Assembly (NCBI GenBank): GCA_000828975.1
Contig: AP014683.1
Location: 2,871,700 to 2,935,699 of the forward strand
Direction of reading: 5' to 3'
From: Burkholderiales bacterium GJ-E10
GTDB taxonomy: Bacteria; Pseudomonadota; Gammaproteobacteria; Burkholderiales; Burkholderiaceae_F
Length of the DNA: 64,000 nt
Under the pieces are notes generated by a model. That model was not told the DNA's origin, did no database searches, and saw nothing but the letters and a program-made list of their open reading frames with translations. This document shows positions 53,254 to 62,290 of the stretch, in pieces (position 1 is the first letter of the stretch; the number at the start of each line of letters is the position of its first letter). Both the position numbers and the translations under genes were made by a program.

Positions 53254-53844
53254 TTACTCGTCCCCGTCGAGATCCTTCCGCAGGGTTTCCAGTTCATTCC
53301 GATAGGCCTCGGCGTCGCCATACGACAGGAACTTCGCATAGTGCTCGTGCGCGCCGGCGATGCGGCGCGCATGCTTGATCGGACACCAGTATTGCTCGGT
53401 ACGCGCCGCGACTTCGCGGGCGTAGGCGGCGACACCGTTGCCGTAAGAACAGTAGAAGCAATTGAACCGCTCGATGAAATTCAGATAGACCAGATGACCG
53501 CGATCGAAGACGAGGTAGTCCGCGCGCCGCACCTTGCGAATGCCGTATACCGGAAAGCAGATCGCCTGATAGATCGTAACGAACAGGTCCAGCAACAGAA
53601 ACGGCAGCCATCCGAGATAGATCACCGGCGCCGTCAGCACGACCAGCGGGCGGGACTGCGCGAGGAAACGGAACACCCCGACACGATGCGCGCGCTGCCA
53701 GTGCAGAAACTCGACCGCGAGCCGCGCACGCCGCTGCTCCAGATCTTCGTGCGCCTGGCGATACGACTCCTCGATCTCCTCCTGGAGCGCGCGGGCGCGT
53801 GCCAGCAGTTCTTCCAGCTTCGGCTTGTCCAAGCGCTTCTCCAC
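53254..53844 (-). CDS. Conserved membrane protein with Cys pair, unknown function
   Basis: 196 residues. An N-terminal coiled coil (LEELLARARALQEEIEESYR) is followed by one or two hydrophobic segments (PLVVLTAPVIYLGWLPFLLL and the following helix, ~res 66-100). Then RRADYLVFDRGHLVYLN, FNCFYCSYGNGVAAYAREV (CxxC) and QYWCPIKHARR. The cysteines and His resemble a metal or disulfide site. I do not recognise the family. Convergent with the EamA gene. Confidence 0.6.
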   Translation of the reverse strand: MEKRLDKPKLEELLARARALQEEIEESYRQAHEDLEQRRARLAVEFLHWQRAHRVGVFRFLAQSRPLVVLTAPVIYLGWLPFLLLDLFVTIYQAICFPVYGIRKVRRADYLVFDRGHLVYLNFIERFNCFYCSYGNGVAAYAREVAARTEQYWCPIKHARRIAGAHEHYAKFLSYGDAEAYRNELETLRKDLDGDE

Positions 53845-53975
53845 GGTCCAGTGCCTCGACGGGCAAGGCTACACGTTCAGGCTACCGACATTCCGGGATC
53901 GCCCTACTTTCCTTTGCGCGCAAAAGGGCGGAACATGGACGGGCCGTTCCGCATCAGGATTGCAGAAGAATCGCC

Positions 53976-54581
53976 GTGAGCCAGCAGCCCAATTCCCCGA
54001 ATTCGAACGTCCGATCTCCGCTTCGCCCCCTCGTCGCCGTTGCCGCGATTACCGCGGTCGCAGTCGCCGTGGGCGCCGCCGTCGTGTACATCGTGCCAAG
54101 CGTCCGCCACACCGCTGCATCCGCAAGCGCGGGCGCGGGATATCCGCCCCCGCCGCCCTTGCCGGGAGCGCCCTCCCGCGGCGCGGCGCCCGGCTATGCG
54201 CCCGCCGGCGCTCCCCGCCCCATGGGGGCAGCCGCGCCCGCCACCTGTTACGACTGCGGCGTCGTGGTCGGGGTCCGCCGGATCCAGGTGGCCGGTCAAG
54301 ACACGGGCTTGGGCGCGGTCGCCGGCGGCCTGCTCGGCGGCGTGCTGGGCAACCAGATGGGAGAAGGCAACGGCCGGACCGCCATGACCGTGGTCGGTGC
54401 GCTGGGCGGCGCGCTCGCCGGCAACACCGTCGAAAAGCGGGTCCATGAGAAGATCGAATACCAGATCGACATCCACATGGACAACGGCCGCGCGCGCACG
54501 ATCCACGGCAGCACGCCGCCGCCCTTCGGCCCCGGAACCCGGGTGCGCGTCGACGGCGATACGATCATGCCGCTGCGCTAG
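53976..54581 (+). CDS. Glycine-zipper 2TM-domain envelope protein
   Basis: 201 residues from a GTG at 53976. An N-terminal transmembrane anchor (LVAVAAITAVAVAVGAAVVYIV) is followed by a Pro/Ala/Gly linker. The glycine-zipper region (GAVAGGLLGGVLGNQMGEGN and TAMTVVGALGGALAGNTVEK, ~res 108-150) is of the Rickettsia 17-kDa antigen type. The C-terminal strand domain ends RVRVDGDTIMPL. CYDCG before the zipper is typical. Probably an outer-membrane or inner-membrane structural/stress protein. Confidence 0.82.
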   Translation: MSQQPNSPNSNVRSPLRPLVAVAAITAVAVAVGAAVVYIVPSVRHTAASASAGAGYPPPPPLPGAPSRGAAPGYAPAGAPRPMGAAAPATCYDCGVVVGVRRIQVAGQDTGLGAVAGGLLGGVLGNQMGEGNGRTAMTVVGALGGALAGNTVEKRVHEKIEYQIDIHMDNGRARTIHGSTPPPFGPGTRVRVDGDTIMPLR

Positions 54582-54603
54582 GCTCCGCGCTCGGCGCGCC
54601 GGC

Positions 54604-55927
54604 TCAGAACCGCAGGATCGCCGCGAACCCCCGGTTGCCGACGATCGGCGACCGTAGCTCGAGGAGTGCGCCGCCCTGCCGGGCGATGGCGTTGGTGATC
54701 GCCAGACCCAGCCCCGATCCTGCCGCGGCGGTGATGCCTCGTTCGAACGGGCGTACCAGCTTGCCCAGCAAGCTCCGCCGGCACACCCGGGCCGTCGTCG
54801 ACCACGTAGATCGCGCCATCCTCCACCAGGACCGTGACCCAGGCATCCTTGCCGCCATGCTTGAGCGCGTTCTCGATCAGGTTGCGCAGCGCTACCGCGA
54901 TCGCATCGATGTCGCCGACGACTTCCGCGGGGTGGCCGCTCACTTCGATGCGCAGGCGCTCGCTGCCGATGGCCTCGGGAAACTCTTCGACCACCAGGCG
55001 CGCCACCACGACGAGGTCGACCGGCTCCCGGCGCAGCGTCGCCCCCGACTCGATGCGCGCCACCTGCAACAGGCGGGTCGCGACGCGCGTCAGGCGGTCG
55101 AGCTGGCGCACCAAGGCCTCGGCATGGCGCCGCGCCGTTTCTTCGGTCGTGACGTCGAGCAGGCGCTGGGCCTGCGCGCGCGCCGCGGCAAGCGGCGTGC
55201 GCAGCTCGTGCGCGGTTTCCGCCGCCGCGATGCGCTCCATGTCGACCAGGCTGCCGACCCGTGCGATCAGGCCGTTGACGCTGGCCAGCCAAGGCTGCAG
55301 CTCATCCGGCGCACCTTCGGTGGACAGCGGCCGGCGATCGTCGGCGGACCGCCCCGACAATTCGGCGTGTGCCGGCGCCAGCGCATGGAAGCCCTGGCGC
55401 AGGATGACCGCCAGCGCCACCGAGGCCAGCGGCAGCACGAACGCCAGGCTGCCGACGAGCCAAAAGAGGATCCGGCTGAACAGTTGGACCCGATGCTTGC
55501 GGGTTTCCGCCACCTGGATGCGCCGCTTGCCGTCGCTGCGATTGAGCGTCAGCACATGCCAGCCGCGCACATCGCGGAAGCCGTCGCGCGTATCAGGGTC
55601 CAACGGCGCGGCGGGCGCCTGGTGCGAGTGCAAGTCCATGGCCCCGGTCGGCCCGTACACCTGGTACACCACCGATTCCTCGTGCGTGCCGATCGCCATG
55701 AACAGGGCGTCCTGCTCGCCATCCCGCAACGCGGATTCCGGCAGGACCAACAGGCGCTGACCCACCTCCTGCAGCGCGCTGTCGAGCACTTCGGCCGTCT
55801 CGTCCTCGACCACGTAGAGCGCCACCGCCGAACTCAGCACCCACAGGGAGGCGAACGCCACCAGCAGGCGGCGGCGGATGCGTTGCTCGAGGCTCCACCC
55901 CTGCAGCGACCCCAGGGAGTCAGACAT
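54604..55927 (-). pseudogene. Sensor histidine kinase with one-base frameshift near the ATP-binding end
   Basis: QseC/TctE-like kinase: helix 1 (LLVAFASLWVLSSAVALYVV), a periplasmic sensor (~res 40-165), helix 2 (~res 175), the H-box AAAETAHELRTPLAAARAQA, N-box LIENALKHGG and G1 VDDGPGVP. Just after G1 the frame is lost: GAGCTTGCTGGG on the minus strand has one extra T (54770-54771). The G2 box GSGLGLAITNAIARQGG and the true end …GFAAILRF are in the next frame, ending at 54604. Read without the extra base the protein would be 440 residues. As given it runs on out of frame to 54578, lacking G2. Either real inactivation or a sequencing error. Confidence 0.85.
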
Positions 55928-56564
55928 CGAGGCGATAACCCAGGCCGCGGTGGGTGCTGATGGCCAAGGGGCCGAGTTTCTTGCGCAAGCGGCTCACGAT
56001 CACTTCGAGCGAGTTGCTGTCGGCATCGCCCATGCCTTCATCGGCGAGATGGGTTTCGATCTCGGTGCGGCTGTAGATGCGCCCGGGGTGCCGCGCGAGC
56101 AGGGACAGCACGCTCCACTCCATCGCGGTGAACTCCACGCGCTCCGACCCCCGGCGCGCGGAGCGCGAATTGAGGTCGATCGCCACCCCGCCGATCTTCA
56201 GTTGCGCGGGCGGCGCGGTGCGCCGCGTCACCGCGGAGATCCGCGCCAGCAGTTCGTCGAGATCGAACGGCTTGACCAGGTAGTCGTCGGCGCCGGCCTG
56301 CAGGCCGCGGATGCGATCGCTCACCTGATCGCGCGCGGTGAGCACGATCACCGGCCGGCGGTTGCCCGCCGCACGCCATTCGCGCAACAAGGAGAGGCCG
56401 TCGCCGTCCGGCAGATTGAGATCCAGAAGCGCCAGATCGGGGTCGACGACGCGCCGCGCCTGGGCCACGAGCTTGCACCAGTGCACCTCGTGCCCGGCCG
56501 CCTCGAGATGGTCATTGACTGCCTGGCCCAGGTCGATGTCGTCTTCCAAGAGCAGGATTTTCAT
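55920..56564 (-). CDS. OmpR/PhoB-family response regulator
   Basis: 214 residues from the ATG at 56564. The receiver has the acidic pair LLLEDDIDL, phospho-acceptor Asp in LALLDLNLPDGDG (~res 51), Thr in VIVLTARDQ and Lys in DYLVKPFDLDEL. The winged-helix domain (~res 125-214) ends VIVSRLRKKLGP...GLGYRLDV. Closest in style to QseB/TctD. The stop overlaps the kinase start by 8 nt, so they form a pair. Targets unknown. Confidence 0.92.
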   Translation of the reverse strand: MKILLLEDDIDLGQAVNDHLEAAGHEVHWCKLVAQARRVVDPDLALLDLNLPDGDGLSLLREWRAAGNRRPVIVLTARDQVSDRIRGLQAGADDYLVKPFDLDELLARISAVTRRTAPPAQLKIGGVAIDLNSRSARRGSERVEFTAMEWSVLSLLARHPGRIYSRTEIETHLADEGMGDADSNSLEVIVSRLRKKLGPLAISTHRGLGYRLDV

Positions 56565-56642
56565 GGGCGCATCGTGCCATGACATCGCGCGCGGCTCCTG
56601 AATCGGCGATGAACGGGCGCCGGTCGTGGTCCCGCCCCCCGC

Positions 56643-57470
56643 CTACTTCGCGACCACCGCGGCGCGGAAGGCGCGCAGCCATTTCTTGACGGCCCGCTCG
56701 TTTTCCGGCCCCATGCGGATCAGGATCTTCTGGCCGGCGGTGAGCGCCTCCAGGTCCGGGTCGGCATACAGGAACATCGCGCTGCTGGTCTGCACGGCCA
56801 CCGGCGGTTTCGGCTCCGGCGCGTCGATCATTTCCCCGAGCACCTGCACCAGGCGATCCTGGAAGCGCCGATCCGGATAGCCGAGGTTGCGATATGCCTC
56901 CTGGAAGAGGTAGGCGAACCGCTGGTAGACGTGGGCCGACTGCGCGGCGTTGAACGAGGTCAGCGCGACGACATAGGGCTTGTAGCGCTCCGCATTGGCA
57001 GCGGCGATCCACGTCTGGCTGGCCGTGGCGGTGACCTGGAACTGCCCGGGGACCGGCTTGGTCGGCATCACCCGCAGGGCCACCTTGTCGCGCCCCAGCG
57101 CATCGACCGTGGCAACGAGATGCCGGATCAGATCGTGGGGGATCAGCAGATGCAGAATCGACGCACGCCAGCCGGCGATCCCCTGCAGGGCGTCGAGAAA
57201 CGGCCGGTCGCTGTGGTCGAGGGTGAGGCGCGGCTGCCCGGTGGGCGGCGCCATCACGATCGCCTTCGGCGGCGCCTCGGGCGCGGGCGCCGGAGTGACC
57301 GGCGTCGGCACCGGCGGGGCAACCGGCGCCGGCGGGGCCGCAGCCACCGTTGCCGCCGGTGTGGCGGCGCGATGATGCAGCCAGTAATAGCCGCCGACGA
57401 CCGCAACCGCCGCGACCACGACCGCGGCGCCGATGGCAACCGGGTTCAATCCCTCACGAGGTTCGTCCAT
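56643..57470 (-). CDS. DUF3014 membrane-anchored protein
   Basis: 275 residues from the ATG at 57470 (GAAGGTGG upstream). One N-terminal transmembrane helix ([20 protein letters not shown]) is followed by a Pro/Ala-rich periplasmic linker (~res 35-75) and a DUF3014 domain: LLIPHDLIRHLVATVDALGRD (~res 108), NAERYKPYVVALTSFNAA (~res 160) and LGYPDRRFQDRLVQVLGEMI (~res 198). Function unknown; found widely in gamma- and betaproteobacteria. Confidence 0.85.
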   Translation of the reverse strand: MDEPREGLNPVAIGAAVVVAAVAVVGGYYWLHHRAATPAATVAAAPPAPVAPPVPTPVTPAPAPEAPPKAIVMAPPTGQPRLTLDHSDRPFLDALQGIAGWRASILHLLIPHDLIRHLVATVDALGRDKVALRVMPTKPVPGQFQVTATASQTWIAAANAERYKPYVVALTSFNAAQSAHVYQRFAYLFQEAYRNLGYPDRRFQDRLVQVLGEMIDAPEPKPPVAVQTSSAMFLYADPDLEALTAGQKILIRMGPENERAVKKWLRAFRAAVVAK

Positions 57471-57552
57471 AGCCACCTTCTGTGCCGTTCCAATGTCGGA
57501 GCCGCCGCCGCACCCGGCTCGGCGCGCAGCTCCGCATTCGATTCCGTCGTTT

Positions 57553-59805
57553 TCATTCCCGCACGCAGTCGAGACAATACTCGATCTTGCCGTCCCGTTC
57601 GAGCTTCACCAGTCCGTGGATGTCGGTTTCGAATCCCGGGAAACTGGCGTTGAATTCGCGCGCGAACTGCAGGTAATGCACGATCTTGGCGTTGACGCGC
57701 TCGCCCGGAATCAGCAACGGAATGCCGGGGGGATACGGCGTCAGCAGCACCGCGCTCACCCGCCCTTCGACCTGGTCGATCGGCACGCGATCGATCTCGT
57801 TGTGCGCCATCTTCGCGTAGGCCCTGGCCGGGATCATCACGGGCTCCATCTCGGAGACGTACATCTCGGTGGTCAGGCGGGCGATGTCCTTGGCGCGGTA
57901 GATCTCGTGGATCGCCTGGCAAAGATCGCGCAGGCCGAAGGTCTCGTAGCGCGGATGCGCGCGCAGGAATTCCGGCATGACGCGCCACAGCGGCTGGTTG
58001 GTGTCGTAGTCGTCCTTGAACTGCTGCAGCTCGGTCACCAGGGTGTTCCAGCGGCCCTTGGTGATGCCGATGGTGAACATGATGAAGAACGAGTAGAGCC
58101 CGGTCTTCTCGACGACGATGCCATGCTCGGTCAGGTACTTCGTGAGGACCGCGGCCGGGATACCCGTGTCGTCGAACGAGCCCTCGACGTCCAGCCCGGG
58201 CGTGATGATCGTCGCCTTGATGGGGTCGAGCAGGTTGAAGTCGGGCGCGAGATCGCCGAACCCGTGCCAGCGCTCGCCCGCGCGCAGCGTCCAGTAATCG
58301 CGGTCCGGCCCGCCCTCGGGCAGCTCCGCGTCCGGGCCCCATACCTGGAACCACCAGGAATCGCCGTATTCGTCATCGATCTTGCGCATCGCGCGGCGGA
58401 AATCCAGCGCCTCGTCGAGCGACTCCTCGACCAGTGCCGGGCCGCCGGGCGGCTCCATCATCGCCGCGGCGACGTCGCAGGACGCGATGATCGCGTACTG
58501 GGGCGAGGTCGACGTGTGCATCATGAACGACTCGTTGAACGTCCAGCGGTCCAGGCTTTCGGTCTTGGAATTCTGGATCAGGATCTGCGACGACTGCGAC
58601 AGCCCGGCGAGCAGCTTGTGCACCGACTGCGTCGCGAAGACCATCGAGCTCTGCGTGCGCTCGCGCGGCCCGGCGACGCCGCCGATGGCGTGCATGTTGG
58701 TGTAGAACCCGTGGAACGCCGCGTGCGGCAGCCAGGCCTCGTCGAAATGCAGCGAGTCCACCCGCCCATCGAGGATTTTCTTGATCGTTTCGACGTTGTA
58801 GACGACGCCGTCGTAGGTGCTCTGGGTGATCGTCAACACCCGCGGCTTGCCTTCGTTGCCCTGCAGCAGCGGATGCTCGCGGATCTTCTGCGCGATCGCC
58901 TCCCAGCGGAACTCCTCGAGCGGGATCGGACCGATGATGCCGTAGTGGTTGCGCTTGGGCGTCAGGAACACCGGGATCGCCCCGGTCATCGTGATCGCGT
59001 GCAGGACGGACTTGTGGCAGTTGCGGTCGACCACGACGATGTCGCCCTGGGCCACGGTGTAGTGCCAGACGATCTTGTTCGAGGTCGAGGTGCCGTTGGT
59101 GACGAAGAACAGATGATCGGCGCCGAAGATCCGCGCCGCGTTGCGTTCCGCCGCCGCCACCGGGCCGGTATGGTCGAGCAGCTGGCCCAGTTCGTCGACC
59201 GCGTTGCAGACATCGGCCCGCAGCAGGTTCTCGCCGAAGAACTGGTGGAACATCTGCCCCACCGGGCTCTTCAGGAACGCCACGCCGCCCGAATGACCGG
59301 GGCAGTGCCACGAGTAGGAACTGTCCTGCGCGTATTGCGTGAGGGCGCGGAAGAACGGCGGCGCCAGCCCGTCGAGGTAATGCCGCGCTTCGCGCACGAT
59401 GTAGCGGGCGACGAACTCCGGCGTGTCCTCGTGCATGTGGATGAAGCCGTGCAGCTCGCGCAGGATGTCGTTGGGCAGATGGCGCGAGGTGCGGGTCTCG
59501 CCGTACAGGAAGATGGGGATGTCGGCGTTGCGGAAGCGCACTTCCTGGACGAAGGCGCGCAGGTCGCCGATGATCGGGCTGCCCTCCGCAGCCAGTTCCT
59601 CGTCGTCGACCGACAGGATGAAGGCCGATGCGCGGCTGTGCTGCTGTGCGAAGCCGCTGACGTCCGAGAAGCTGGTCGCGCCGACGATCTCGACGCCCTC
59701 CTCTTCCAGCGCGCGGGCGAGCGCCCGGATGCCGACGCCGCTGGCGTTTTCGGAACGGAAATCCTCGTCGATGACGATGATGGGAAAGTGGAAGCGCATG
59801 GTCAT
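57553..59805 (-). CDS. Orn/Lys/Arg decarboxylase (PLP, biodegradative type)
   Basis: 750 residues from the ATG at 59805 (GGAG upstream). An N-terminal receiver-like wing domain (~res 1-125) precedes the PLP fold. There SSYSWHCPGHSGGVAFLKSP is at ~res 163, HFDEAWLPHAAFHGFYT (~res 350) holds the PLP-ring residues and the Schiff-base Lys is in FATQSVHKLLAGLSQ (~res 392). The C-terminal domain begins around res 620. It removes the carboxyl group of arginine, lysine or ornithine, consuming a proton and giving a polyamine. Which amino acid is used is not clear. No antiporter gene is adjacent. Confidence 0.92.
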   Translation of the reverse strand: MTMRFHFPIIVIDEDFRSENASGVGIRALARALEEEGVEIVGATSFSDVSGFAQQHSRASAFILSVDDEELAAEGSPIIGDLRAFVQEVRFRNADIPIFLYGETRTSRHLPNDILRELHGFIHMHEDTPEFVARYIVREARHYLDGLAPPFFRALTQYAQDSSYSWHCPGHSGGVAFLKSPVGQMFHQFFGENLLRADVCNAVDELGQLLDHTGPVAAAERNAARIFGADHLFFVTNGTSTSNKIVWHYTVAQGDIVVVDRNCHKSVLHAITMTGAIPVFLTPKRNHYGIIGPIPLEEFRWEAIAQKIREHPLLQGNEGKPRVLTITQSTYDGVVYNVETIKKILDGRVDSLHFDEAWLPHAAFHGFYTNMHAIGGVAGPRERTQSSMVFATQSVHKLLAGLSQSSQILIQNSKTESLDRWTFNESFMMHTSTSPQYAIIASCDVAAAMMEPPGGPALVEESLDEALDFRRAMRKIDDEYGDSWWFQVWGPDAELPEGGPDRDYWTLRAGERWHGFGDLAPDFNLLDPIKATIITPGLDVEGSFDDTGIPAAVLTKYLTEHGIVVEKTGLYSFFIMFTIGITKGRWNTLVTELQQFKDDYDTNQPLWRVMPEFLRAHPRYETFGLRDLCQAIHEIYRAKDIARLTTEMYVSEMEPVMIPARAYAKMAHNEIDRVPIDQVEGRVSAVLLTPYPPGIPLLIPGERVNAKIVHYLQFAREFNASFPGFETDIHGLVKLERDGKIEYCLDCVRE

Positions 59806-59975
59806 GGGAGCTCCGTGCGAAGACGCGCCGCCGAATGGCGAGGATCCGCGCTCATAGGAGGGGGGAGGAAGACAGCAGGTCATGAATCAACCCCGGCGGA
59901 CGGTTGGGTGCTATGTCGGGTGCGAAACAGGGGTTTCAAGGACGCGGACGGAAAAACGGCTGCGGATCCGGGGGA

Positions 59976-60989
59976 TCAGTCGGGGTATCCGGTCGGGTTC
60001 GCCGACTGCCAGCGCCACACGTCCTCGCACATCCGGTCGAGGCTGCGCTCCGCGCGCCAGCCGAGCTCCTGCCGGGCCCGTTCCGGATCGGCCCAGCAGC
60101 TCGCGACGTCCCCGGCGCGGCGCGGCGCCACCGCATGCGGCAATTCGCGCCCGCAGGCGCGCCCGAACGCGCGCAGCACCTCGAGCACGCTGTATCCCTG
60201 CCCGGTTCCCAGGTTGTAGACATGGACGCCGGGATGCCGGTGGCCGTGCTGCAAGGCCGCGACGTGCCCCTCGGCCAGATCGAGGACGTGGATGTAGTCG
60301 CGCACCCCGGTGCCGTCGGGCGTGGGGTAGTCGTCGCCGAACACCGTGAGCCGGTCGCGGCGGCCCACCGCGACCTGGGCGATGTAGGGCACGAGGTTGT
60401 TGGGGATGCCCTGCGGATCCTCGCCCATCGCGCCGGAGGGGTGCGCGCCCACCGGGTTGAAATAGCGCAGCAGCGTGATCGACCACTCCGGCTGCGCAAC
60501 CGCCAGGTCGCGCAGGATTTCCTCGATCATCAGCTTGCTGCGGCCGTACGGATTGGTCGCCTGGGTGGGCGCGTCCTCGGCGATCGGCATCGTGCGCGCA
60601 TCGCCGTAGACCGTCGCCGAAGAACTGAAGATCATCGTGCGCACCCCGGCCGCCTGCAGGGCCTCGAGCAGCACGCAGGTGCCGTGCACGTTGTTGTCGT
60701 AGTACGCCAGCGGCCGCTGGACCGATTCGCCGACTGCCTTGAGGCCGGCGAAGTGGATCACCGCGTCGATCGGCTGGGCGGCGAGCACTTCGTCCAGACG
60801 CGCGCGATCCCGGATGTCGGCTTCGAAAAACGCCGGGCGCACCCCCGTCACACGCTCGATGCGGTCCAGCACGGCACGCTTGCTGTTGGCGAAATTGTCG
60901 AGCAGCACCGGGCGCAGCCCCAGTTCGATGAGGCGGACGCAGGTGTGGCTGCCGATGTAGCCGGTGCCGCCGGTCAGCAGGACGTTCAT
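59976..60989 (-). CDS. galE: UDP-glucose 4-epimerase
   Basis: 337 residues, the usual length. NAD motif LLTGGTGYIGSHTCVRL at residue 4, FSSSATVYGD (~res 124) with the catalytic Ser/Thr, and YGRSKLMIEE (~res 147) with Tyr and Lys. The substrate region is PVGAHPSGAMGEDPQGIPNN. It interconverts UDP-glucose and UDP-galactose for surface polysaccharide. The start overlaps the preceding propeller gene (ATGA). Confidence 0.95.
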   Translation of the reverse strand: MNVLLTGGTGYIGSHTCVRLIELGLRPVLLDNFANSKRAVLDRIERVTGVRPAFFEADIRDRARLDEVLAAQPIDAVIHFAGLKAVGESVQRPLAYYDNNVHGTCVLLEALQAAGVRTMIFSSSATVYGDARTMPIAEDAPTQATNPYGRSKLMIEEILRDLAVAQPEWSITLLRYFNPVGAHPSGAMGEDPQGIPNNLVPYIAQVAVGRRDRLTVFGDDYPTPDGTGVRDYIHVLDLAEGHVAALQHGHRHPGVHVYNLGTGQGYSVLEVLRAFGRACGRELPHAVAPRRAGDVASCWADPERARQELGWRAERSLDRMCEDVWRWQSANPTGYPD

Positions 60990-62128
60990 TTTTGCGCTTG
61001 CAGCGCCGCCTTCCAGTCCCGGTACACATCGATGTCGATGCCGTCCGGATTGTTCAGGTACCCCGGCGCAGAGCCTTTCACGTCGGTGTGTCCGTATTGC
61101 CAGATGATCTTCTTGGTCTTCCGGTCGATCACGATGACCCGATCGCGGTAGTCGTCATTGAGGATCACGTCGCCGTTGGGCAGTTCCTCCGCCAGCGACG
61201 GGTGGTTGAGCATGCCCTCGCCGCGCAGAACGTGATAGTCCCACGTGATCTTACGGGTCCGGGGGTCGAAAATGATGACGCGGCCCGGCTTGGTATAGCC
61301 GGCGACGATCACCTGGCCATCGCGGGTCGGCATGGCGTCGGACGGATACTGCATGCCGCCTGGGGTGTGCATGCTCCACACCACCGTGCCGTCGCGCCGC
61401 ACTTCGGTGATCCACGACCCGAGGATTTCGGAGATCAGGATGTCGCCGTTGGACAGCTCGACGTCGCCGTTGGGCAGACCGAAGTGGCGCGGCGGGTCAT
61501 GCCGGCAGGACGGGTCGTGCGCCCAATGGCCGCCCTGGCGGCTCAGGCCGCCCCATTGCGTTTCGATCTTCGACGTCGCCTGATCGATGAACAGGATCCG
61601 GCAGTTGCGGATGTCGGCAACCATCACCGTCTTGCCGTGGTCGATGAGGTGGGCGTCATCCGGGAAATTCATCTGGCCCGGGCCGTTGCCGGGCTGGTCG
61701 GCGATGCCGTAGCTCCACGCCAGCGTCCCATCGTAGTAGTCGATGAGGTGGATGTCCTGGTTGTCCTCCTCGCTGATCGCCAGCCAGCGGCCGTCGGGCG
61801 CGAAGTAGACGTCGTCGTTGTCGTGGTAGATCTTGAGGTTGGGCGAACCGAACCGCCAGATCACGCGCTGGTCGGGCGCCACTTCGAGCAGTCGGTTGTT
61901 GCGGCGATCGGCGATCACCACGGGATACGGCAAGGGCTTGCCCCAGGACGGAACCGGCTTTTCCCGGGACCCGGTGACCGGCGGAATCTTCCCGGCCGAC
62001 TGCACCGGCACTGTGTCCTGACCCGCGGCCCGGGCGGCGGGCGCCTGCGCCGAGGCGAACCCGACCGCAAGTCCCAGGGCCAGCGCGACGGCGGTTCGGA
62101 CGAAGAAGCGGTTCGAGGGGACGTGCAT
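60986..62128 (-). CDS. Secreted PQQ-/arylsulfotransferase-like beta-propeller protein
   Basis: 380 residues from the ATG at 62128. A signal peptide (FFVRTAVALALGLAVGFASA) precedes repeated propeller blades: VIADRRNNRLLEVAPDQRVIW, WLAISEEDNQDIHLIDYYDG, RRDGTVVWSMHTPGGMQYPSD, FDPRTRKITWDYHVL and DRKTKKIIWQYGHTD. The repeated W-x-[FY/YH] blade ends resemble PQQ/ArylsulfotranN-type propellers. The Asn/Asp-rich calcium-like loops and DPSCRHDPPRHFGLPNG suggest a metal- or sugar-binding site. It is translationally coupled to galE (ATGA), which hints at a carbohydrate-related role; this is inference. Confidence 0.7.
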   Translation of the reverse strand: MHVPSNRFFVRTAVALALGLAVGFASAQAPAARAAGQDTVPVQSAGKIPPVTGSREKPVPSWGKPLPYPVVIADRRNNRLLEVAPDQRVIWRFGSPNLKIYHDNDDVYFAPDGRWLAISEEDNQDIHLIDYYDGTLAWSYGIADQPGNGPGQMNFPDDAHLIDHGKTVMVADIRNCRILFIDQATSKIETQWGGLSRQGGHWAHDPSCRHDPPRHFGLPNGDVELSNGDILISEILGSWITEVRRDGTVVWSMHTPGGMQYPSDAMPTRDGQVIVAGYTKPGRVIIFDPRTRKITWDYHVLRGEGMLNHPSLAEELPNGDVILNDDYRDRVIVIDRKTKKIIWQYGHTDVKGSAPGYLNNPDGIDIDVYRDWKAALQAQK

Positions 62129-62290
62129 TCCGAAATCCTTTCCAGGGCAAGGGGCGAAGGATACCGCCAACGGCAGGCAGGGCGACGACGCGGCAGCCCC
62201 CTCCGACCCACGGGTTTGCGTCCGAATTCGCTACACTGCAGGCGGGCTTCGGCTCACCCGAGCCGGCCCCGTACGCCAGAAAGCCTGCCC

